A stretch of 64,000 bases of DNA. It comes from Nemania diffusa. Lineage: Eukaryota > Ascomycota > Sordariomycetes > Xylariales > Xylariaceae. The translations under genes and the position numbers were made by a program. The stretch covers positions 3,348,001-3,412,000 of the forward strand of contig JBBPUQ010000002.1 of the NCBI GenBank assembly GCA_038501195.1. The letters are read 5' to 3'. The notes below the pieces were generated by a model. The model had not been told where the DNA came from. It saw only the letters and a program-made list of their open reading frames with translations, and did not search any database. Shown in pieces: positions 57,001 to 64,000 of the stretch. Numbering within the stretch: the stretch's first letter is position 1; every line of letters begins with the position of its first letter.

Positions 57001-59630
57001 TTCGGAGAAATGTGGCAGGCCACAGTCACTTGCAAAGAAGGGTTTACAAGGCGACTCTTATAACATAAACCTATTGTTCAAAATAGAACTGAGAGATAAC
57101 AGCGATGGTTAGAATAGAAAAGTGAGCAAAAAAGGGGGTGAGAACACCAATACTGCTACTTGCAACTAGGCTAGGGTGTAACTCATACACCTATAACGTT
57201 GTTGTCTATTTTCTATCAGGATTTATTATTCTTCAGTTGCCATTAATTAGCATGCAGCTTTTAGTTGTTTATTTGTTTCCTTAAGGAAATTGCTGTAATC
57301 ATGAGATTTCGTTTGCAGTGAATCAAAAATGCAGCCCATGCCTTTGTGCTTAAGCTATTAGGAGAATGTATACTTAAGTAAACAGTACAACTTGAAATCA
57401 TGTAAATGAACATGTGCAAGACGGGAAGGGAGACAGGGCAGCCCAGGCTAGGCTCAGGCTAAAAGCGGCGTGGCTTTGAGATCTTGATCAGGTATGTCGT
57501 GGTGAAACCTATTTACTGTGTATGAGGTACCTTGTTTTTTTCACTATCCCGGAGTCTTAGTTAATCCATCTATCACAACCGTAGATCTAGACATGTTATA
57601 AGCCTGGACCGAGTTTTTTCCGTGGAGGGGTTATTGTTTTCACACACAAAGTGTTTTGCCCAGAAGCCACGAAATGCGCCACGTGTGTGCAGATGAAGTT
57701 TACTTACACCAGTTACAAGGCTATCTCAGGCTGAGGCTCGGTCAGTGTGAGGTTTGCATCACCTTAATTAATTAGTTGTACCATTTCGATGCTTTAGTTC
57801 ATACTATAGCTAGGCACCTATCCACTAAGGAAAATGCAGTCAGAAGAATCTTAGCTATGGCATATCTCTAGGAGCTTACATAGCTTTTGGGTTAGGTAAA
57901 GGAAGCTCAATCAGCTCGGCTAGCTTGCCTTTGTCATTGAAACCCCTTCTCAAGGACCAAATGACAGGTCTATGTAAGGCAGTTAGAAGGGAGTTTATGC
58001 CATAGAAAAGGGCAAGACTAGATATACCAACTTACTTAGCCTGCATATATGGCGTTCGGTAAAGTTGATGCCCTAGATAGGTACTAAGTAGGTATCTTAT
58101 CTGCCTTGCATATAGTACCTAAGTATTAGCCTTGGATAGCACTTGGATAGGGCTTTGGTCGGCTTTATAGGCTTGCAGGCCACCTCCACCCATCAGCCCC
58201 ATGCCTATCTAGGTTAGGTAGGTCTCTGAGACTCGGGATCGCGTACATAGGCCTATAATGCAATATGGTTTCTAATAGACATTCTCAAAGAATATTGAAT
58301 TTTGCTACCAACGAGTCAGGTGCATTATTACAATGCATGTACAAGTGTAAATATGTGTATGTGTGCATCGCGTCATGCGGATTGGTCGTTTGCCCTTTCT
58401 CTCTCTTTAAAAGGTAGTTTAGGGGAAGGAAATACTCTAAGTGAACTGAGTACAAATGATTGAATATTTAGATAAGTAGAGTACTTACATAGGTACATAG
58501 GTATCTAACAATTCATCATGCATACTGGCCAGCACATCTTACCTATCCACCCAAAAACCAATCCCCTTGTCGTAACGCAGTAACTATTCTGTATGTAGGT
58601 AAGCCTCAGCTTGGTGGTAGATAGACGAACCACACCAATTGCTCTTCCCTTACTCCATCCCAGTTTGCTCTCAAGGTTATTTCCAAGCAGCCTCCCTGCT
58701 GCTGCCACATAGCAAAATGTCGTGCCGCGGCCGGTGGAGAGTTTAAACTTTTTATTGGCGAGTTTTTTCTAGTGGCAGGTAGTAACAGCCTTTTAAAGAA
58801 AAGGTAGCTGTACAATGTATGTATATTATATACACGTGTGCTATACATAATGTAGGAGGTACCTACCTACATCTCTTAGGTAGATACTCTAGGTATGTAT
58901 TAGGTATCGTAGGGGGTATTTGTACTGGGATTTGGGGGTAAACACATACCTAGGTAGGTACTTCGCACCTTGGGGGATTAGACTAGGTACCTACCTACAC
59001 CTACCTACCTATGCGTAATGTAGTGTAGCTACCTACCTGTATCCTTCTGTACTGCTGTTAGTGGGTGGGACCCAACTCATCATCCTTGATGCTTCCAAGT
59101 CTGGCCTTTCTTCCGCCTTTCCAAACCTTCTCAGGATGCCTACCTACATATTTGCTGCATAACAGGCACAGCTCGGCAGGTATTCTTGAAACTCGTCTGT
59201 AGTGTATACAAGGTACCCTATTCGAGCGCTGTATGTAGATACTGCGTATGCGTAGAACTGACTGTTCATGGCGTGGTCAGGCCCGCCCCACATACACACA
59301 CACGCACACACACGCATCCAACATCTACGCCAACATCCGTCCGTGAGCAGTGCGTGAGCAGTGCGCCGCCGCATGGTCGACTGGCTCGATTGGTTCTCCA
59401 TCCGTTGATCCATTGATTGGCACTGGCATTGGCATTAGCACAACCGAAAGCTTGAGGTCCATGACCCCCCCCCCAGCCGTCAATGCCTATTCGACAACGT
59501 GTGTAGCATCCAACGCGCGATCTGTGGCTCCGCCATCCACTCGCCATCCACTCGTTTTTTGCCTGACCTGCAAAGCGCTTGTACATGACCCATTAATGGT
59601 CGCCGTGATACAGTCCTGGCCGCCGCCAGA
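54041..59630. other. 5.6-kb stretch without credible genes
   Basis: The left end should hold the telomerase gene promoter and the right end the promoter and leader of the RhoGEF gene. Between them I find only short open frames with no protein-like composition or splice-linked continuity, and no rRNA or tRNA. TACCTAGGTA-type tracts lie at about 55130-55200, 55600-55630 and 58855-59040. CA-rich repeats lie at 59289-59320 and a C run at 59465-59474. The interval 56000-58700 is AT-rich and might be old degraded repeat DNA or hold an untranslated RNA, but I have no positive evidence for either. Confidence 0.45.
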
Positions 59631-62600
59631 ATGGACGCCGAAAAGGAGGACCACTGTCTTGGTGCGACAGTTCCCACCCGCAATCCTGGAGCCCCGTCTA
59701 CCCCAAGACGTCCACTGCGATACCACAATCATCGACCCCATCAACACCACCACTACCCGTTCGGGCAGAAGCACGAGAACGGGCACGATCCCACCCATGA
59801 TCACGCCCTCGACTACGATCCCTTGCCGTCCCAAACATTCTTCCACAGCCCACCGCATTCTGCTGCCGCTGTCGGTGACCCTCGTGCCGCCTCTCTGACG
59901 GCGACGGCGACGGCGACATCGACAACCGATGACTCCTTGTTTGAGCCCCATGCTGCAAACAATCGACACGCCACCCATGCAAACGCCATAACGAGCATTG
60001 AGCCCAGCGGCTTCCTCGACCCAGACGATTTCTACCGCCTTCAGCTCGACAACTTGATGGCTTCGACCTTGCCTGCTCCGAGGCACACCCAGGATGCTTC
60101 GTTGCGATCTAACGGAAACGGTCCACTTCCTAGGCACCCGGCCCTCCCCTCGACACGGTCTGGTGCGAGACCATCCTCTCGCTCTGTATCAGCTCCCATC
60201 GAAGATAGGCCCTCGAGTGGCGCTGCAAGATCGAGGCCTACGGCTCCAAGCACTTGGAATAGCCGCAGTGGACACCAACCCAGCGTCAAGGACTTGACGA
60301 GGAAGTTCGATCAGAACACGAGCCAGACGAATGGCAACACCGCCCACAAGATACCACGCGTTCCAGCTCGAGAGGGACAGTGGCCTGAAGCTAATGGTCA
60401 GCTATCTTTTGCATCTGAGCGGTCGTCTGCTAGCGTGTCCTCCGCTGGCATATCAAGTGTATCGCCAGCGGCACGGTCAACGCAGCGACATCGAGCCGTA
60501 ACTGAGAACAACGTGTCTGGGAATTCCCAATCATTCGCAAGTCGCATAGCTAAACCTCGAAGTTCAGTCGCCTCCCACTCCCCAGCCTCGAAATCTACGA
60601 CCAACCTTGCTCCAACCCTCTCGACGACTTCCGTTCCACCGCTACCTCAATCCCGCGGCCTGCTCTTTGGTGAGGTCGGGCAAACCGAGCTGAATGCAGG
60701 AGTAGCTGGTCACGGAATTGATGGCTTGCCTGCTAAAAGAACCTCTGAATCAACTGCTCAGGGTACCCTAGGCCGTCGGCAACGAAGCTTTTCCTATACC
60801 GACGTTGAACCTTCTTCGCCAAGTGATTGGTACCGCAGCTCGAAGGGGGAGCCTAGCAGTGCAAATGATGTCGGTACAACCGTATCGCATTCTACTCCAA
60901 ATCACAGTCGGTCACGAAGCGAAATGGGATTTATAAAACCAGTCCAACAGAAATCTACGAATCCTCGGTCGTCCCGACCTAAACCAACCTTAGATACTTC
61001 TGCACTGACTTCGGCCTCGAAGATACCAATCTCTGTTCGGAAATACAGTACTCCATCTGCATCGTCTAGTCCAAACTCCACGCGATCGAATTCACCTTCA
61101 ACGACCAGAAGGCCTTTTGCTCAAGGGAAAAAAATACACGGGAGCCAAAACTTGGGAGCCAAATCACCCTCTCCTCTGGCCTCTCCTGCAATAAAACGCC
61201 ACAACAGACCTAGTGCAATTACACCTAGTGGAAATACTAGACTCAATGCCTATATATCAGCGCCTCTGCCGAAACTATCCCCACCACTCAGAAGCTCACG
61301 GCCAAGACAGCCGGTATCAGCGGCAACTACCATAAGTTCAAGAATCAAGGCAATCGAAAGGGATAAATCACCAGGTAGGAGAGATTTAAGAGTCAATCCG
61401 CGAGGAAACGAACCAGCTACACGCCGGAGAAAAATTTCTATGGGCCCAATTGACTACGAATCTCGACGGGAGCAAATCAAGCTCTCATATACTAAATCGC
61501 TTCGAGAAAGTGAAGTTCGAGCAGCTACTAAAAGGGCCGCCCAGGAGAGGAAAAAGAAAGAAGAGGAGGCTAACGCACTAGCAGCTCAAGTTGCGGCTAT
61601 TGAAGCTGTAAAATGCCAAGAAGACGAACAGACGGAGTTGACTCATGGGAATACTCAAGATTCTGTTGACGCAAATACCTCAACCGTGGAACCTCAGACA
61701 TTGCAAACGACCACGCTCGATGCGGTAGTGGAAAGTTTAACAAATGCGGAGGGGCCTACATTAGACCTTCAACCGTTGCGGACTATAAATACAGAGCTCC
61801 TGCACAGTGAAATACCTAGTGCTCTCAGCAACATGAGGCTAGAGGATAAAAGCTCGCCAAGGCTTGGTATACCTGGGAGCTTTCCTATTGCTGAATATGC
61901 GGAAGATCAGGATGAAGCGCCCCCCTCAGCAGTATCAAATACTACAGAATTTGACACGGAACCACAGACAGAACCACCAATACAGGAATCGCCTGTCGCC
62001 GACGAGACCAATGAAAATTCTAGCGGCATTGACGGGAATAGCCAATCAATTCACCACAAGTCAGAATATCGATCTCCCTTCGAGGATGAGCCCGCAGGTG
62101 ATGACCGTCTATCTATTAAAATAGCATTAGATACCTCAACAGACTCGGCGATCGCACTTGAGACGTCCCCCGAGCCCAAAGATGACATCAGTATAGGCCA
62201 GGAGGTGCCCGTCACATTGCAAGAAGAGGCATACGAATTTGTGCCACTGCTTGCGCCACCATACGAAACGAAAGTGACAATACTTGGGCGCGATGCCGAT
62301 TTCATGCCTACGACTGCTGAAACTCAAGACTCCAGCTCTTGTGCCCCTACTTCAAAACAACAGGATCTTGAAAGCGACGGTGAACAGGATCATGTTTACG
62401 CTTCTCTCAATTTTCCCGATAAAGATCCGAATCAGTCAGACGTTGAACCAGCCGAACCAAATTCTGGTCTTAGTGAGATTGCAGAATTTTTTGTCGGCCC
62501 GTTGCAGCACCAAGAACGTTGGCAAAGTTCAACCACTACCCAAGAAGATGCCCCCGCCAGGGCTGATGTGGAAGTGAGCAGTGCTCAGGCAGACCCAGAG

Positions 62601-64000
62601 GATCCACGGTATTCTCTAGATTCTAAAAGAACAATAGGGACACGTCCCAGCTTGACTGTTCCTCGGACCTCTGAGTCTATGAATAGAGCTAGCCAAACAA
62701 CTGTATGGACTGACTATTCGATGAATAGTCAGGATTCAAGCTCGGGCTATGGGCCTACAGATCGAGATTCTCAGAGGGTAGCATTCACGTGGCACGAGGC
62801 GCTTGCCGACTCGGAAACCGACTCGAGATCGGAATCATACCGTTACAGTCAACATTCCATAGCTGTTTCTAACAGTCGTGATATGTCTCCGTGCGGGACA
62901 TATCAAGAACCGGAACTATACGAGCCACAACACCAGCTCCCAGAGATTGACACGGGAGAAGAATTTGCTGCGGCGGTTTTGAGTCGCAAAAATAGCCTAG
63001 GCTCACCAGCGATTCCAGTGCTTCCTACTCACTCTCCTCCGCCACCCCCTGATGATGCCTCTTTCCGTGATGTGATGGGCTCTGCACCACCGAGCGAATA
63101 CTACGATGAAACGAGACCCAATAGCTACTTCCATAGCGAAAAAGACGATCAGAGCTTAGTTTTACTAGACCCTCTAAAACAGGACAGCGACTTCTTTGTT
63201 CCCTTAGAATCAGCTGCACGATCAATCGATCAAGGGTCGCTCACAGCTTCCGAGGATCCTCAATCCAATTCCTCCCGGCTGACAAGCCAGCAGACTCTTG
63301 TAGAAAGCATTAATGTCGAACAAGCATCTGGTCTGCCCCCCAAGGAGAGGAAGCGTTTATTTACTCGCCTTGAGACTATCAAGGAGCTTATAGATACTGA
63401 GACGTTTTTCATCAGAGATATGAACATTGTTGAAGAGATCTACAAAGGAACCGCTGAAGCTTGCCCAAAGCTTGATGATAAGACCATTAAACTCATTTTC
63501 CGAAACACCGATAAGATCATTCAATTCCATTCTACATTCCTAATCGAGCTGAAAGAGGGCGTCTCTAGTATTTATACACCCAGAAGTCGTCACGTGCAGA
63601 AGGACATATCCAACTCCAGCGATGGTGGACCTTCTCAATCAGGGGGGTCCACGGCCGCCTCTGGTCAATTAAATGATGATAAAGACAGGGAGACTTCGTT
63701 GGGTCCGGTTTTCATTCGACACATAGAGGACATGAAACAGGTTCACGAGACTTTCCTCAAAAACAGTGATCATGCAGCCAAGCGACTGATCCAAATCCAG
63801 GAAGACCCAACAGTTCAGGTCTGGTTAAATGAGTGCAACGAGGTGGCAAGAGAACTGACAAGGGCCTGGAACCTGGACTCTCTATTGATTAAGCCAATGC
63901 AAAGAATCACAAAGTATCCCAACTTGCTCATTCAACTACTTCGCGAGACACCTATGGATCATCCGGATCGCTCAACCCTTGAATCAGCCAAGACGGCTGT
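59631..64000 (+). CDS. Rho/Cdc42 guanine-nucleotide exchange factor, 5' portion (truncated by window edge)
   Basis: DH-domain proteins activate Rho GTPases that control polarity and cell-wall growth. One frame is open from the ATG at 59631, the first after a TGA at 59586-59588, to the right edge without a stop or needed intron, giving at least 1456 residues. The first 1240 residues are mostly disordered, Ser/Pro/Thr-rich sequence (for example TPSASSSPNSTRSNSPSTTR). They include one basic helical stretch (about residues 610-665: QIKLSYTKSLRESEVRAA, RKKKEEEANALAAQ) and a proline run (SPPPPPDD) near residue 1140. The DH domain starts near residue 1245 with RLFTRLETIKELIDTETFFI and DMNIVEEIYKGTAEACPKLD, and continues to SLLIKPMQRITKYPNLLIQLL, the most conserved DH helix. 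What follows is outside the window. The DH wording resembles the DH-BAR group (fission-yeast Gef1, animal Tuba), but the BAR part cannot be seen. Confidence 0.9.
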   Translation, partial: MDAEKEDHCLGATVPTRNPGAPSTPRRPLRYHNHRPHQHHHYPFGQKHENGHDPTHDHALDYDPLPSQTFFHSPPHSAAAVGDPRAASLTATATATSTTDDSLFEPHAANNRHATHANAITSIEPSGFLDPDDFYRLQLDNLMASTLPAPRHTQDASLRSNGNGPLPRHPALPSTRSGARPSSRSVSAPIEDRPSSGAARSRPTAPSTWNSRSGHQPSVKDLTRKFDQNTSQTNGNTAHKIPRVPAREGQWPEANGQLSFASERSSASVSSAGISSVSPAARSTQRHRAVTENNVSGNSQSFASRIAKPRSSVASHSPASKSTTNLAPTLSTTSVPPLPQSRGLLFGEVGQTELNAGVAGHGIDGLPAKRTSESTAQGTLGRRQRSFSYTDVEPSSPSDWYRSSKGEPSSANDVGTTVSHSTPNHSRSRSEMGFIKPVQQKSTNPRSSRPKPTLDTSALTSASKIPISVRKYSTPSASSSPNSTRSNSPSTTRRPFAQGKKIHGSQNLGAKSPSPLASPAIKRHNRPSAITPSGNTRLNAYISAPLPKLSPPLRSSRPRQPVSAATTISSRIKAIERDKSPGRRDLRVNPRGNEPATRRRKISMGPIDYESRREQIKLSYTKSLRESEVRAATKRAAQERKKKEEEANALAAQVAAIEAVKCQEDEQTELTHGNTQDSVDANTSTVEPQTLQTTTLDAVVESLTNAEGPTLDLQPLRTINTELLHSEIPSALSNMRLEDKSSPRLGIPGSFPIAEYAEDQDEAPPSAVSNTTEFDTEPQTEPPIQESPVADETNENSSGIDGNSQSIHHKSEYRSPFEDEPAGDDRLSIKIALDTSTDSAIALETSPEPKDDISIGQEVPVTLQEEAYEFVPLLAPPYETKVTILGRDADFMPTTAETQDSSSCAPTSKQQDLESDGEQDHVYASLNFPDKDPNQSDVEPAEPNSGLSEIAEFFVGPLQHQERWQSSTTTQEDAPARADVEVSSAQADPEDPRYSLDSKRTIGTRPSLTVPRTSESMNRASQTTVWTDYSMNSQDSSSGYGPTDRDSQRVAFTWHEALADSETDSRSESYRYSQHSIAVSNSRDMSPCGTYQEPELYEPQHQLPEIDTGEEFAAAVLSRKNSLGSPAIPVLPTHSPPPPPDDASFRDVMGSAPPSEYYDETRPNSYFHSEKDDQSLVLLDPLKQDSDFFVPLESAARSIDQGSLTASEDPQSNSSRLTSQQTLVESINVEQASGLPPKERKRLFTRLETIKELIDTETFFIRDMNIVEEIYKGTAEACPKLDDKTIKLIFRNTDKIIQFHSTFLIELKEGVSSIYTPRSRHVQKDISNSSDGGPSQSGGSTAASGQLNDDKDRETSLGPVFIRHIEDMKQVHETFLKNSDHAAKRLIQIQEDPTVQVWLNECNEVARELTRAWNLDSLLIKPMQRITKYPNLLIQLLRETPMDHPDRSTLESAKTA

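Noticed and set aside
59350..59898. A 182-codon plus-strand frame in front of and overlapping the RhoGEF start
   Set aside because: It overlaps the first 90 codons of the RhoGEF frame in another register, is Pro/Thr/Ser-rich by composition only, and stops without motifs. The frame starting at 59631 runs on into a DH domain.

Overview
This window is nuclear DNA from a filamentous ascomycete (Pezizomycotina, most likely Sordariomycetes). The evidence is short spliceosomal introns of about 50-110 nt with GTRNGT-like donors and CTRAC-like branch sites, a HET-domain gene, a DenA/DEN1-type deneddylase, a fungal sucrose-type transporter, a fungal wax-synthase-like protein, and long intergenic tracts built from the palindromic word TACCTAGGTA. 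The class assignment is inference. I built exon models by hand from splice signals, reading-frame continuity and recalled family conservation, so none has been tested against transcripts.

Left part (1-13 kb): a ruined HET-domain gene (about 960-2938) whose central HET segment lies inverted inside the gene and which also carries an in-frame stop; an unrecognised basic, Ser-rich protein with one in-frame TAG (4271-5599); a six-exon membrane-anchored alpha/beta-hydrolase-like protein that seems to lack the nucleophilic serine (6683-8601); the clamp-loader subunit Rfc2 (9161-10487); and a large coiled-coil protein of unknown role on the minus strand (11448-13037).

Centre (13-40 kb): Brr2, the U5 snRNP helicase, in one exon (13756-20478); a PWWP-domain chromatin protein (22732-24991); a small alpha/beta hydrolase (27582-28361, minus); the Cdc48 cofactor Npl4 (29412-31712); a mitochondrial Fmp32/MCUR1-like protein with an apparent 1-nt frameshift (33626-34595); a NEDD8 protease with a 15-nt micro-exon (35408-36354, minus); and the ribosome-biogenesis protein Slx9, whose first coding exon is only the ATG (38810-39516, minus).

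Right part (40-64 kb): a nine-exon sucrose/alpha-glucoside-type transporter with a probable GC-AG intron (40126-42531, minus), divergent from the histidine biosynthesis gene his1 (43704-44844); a two-membrane-segment protein of unknown function (45143-45924); a wax-synthase-like MBOAT protein (46818-48923); two tRNA-Gln(CUG) genes (49363-49434 and 49561-49632); telomerase reverse transcriptase in ten exons (50069-54040, minus); a 5.6-kb stretch without credible genes; and the 5' portion of a RhoGEF running off the right edge (59631 onward).

The genes are mostly unrelated housekeeping functions (replication, splicing, telomere maintenance, ubiquitin/NEDD8 handling, ribosome assembly, amino-acid synthesis), as in ordinary core fungal chromosome. 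I found no gene cluster, no intact transposon and no CRISPR array. The most unusual signals are the internal inversion in the HET gene, a perfect 25-bp inverted repeat ending in TA at 28692-28746, and several odd gene structures. I see nothing that amounts to a new multi-gene system.
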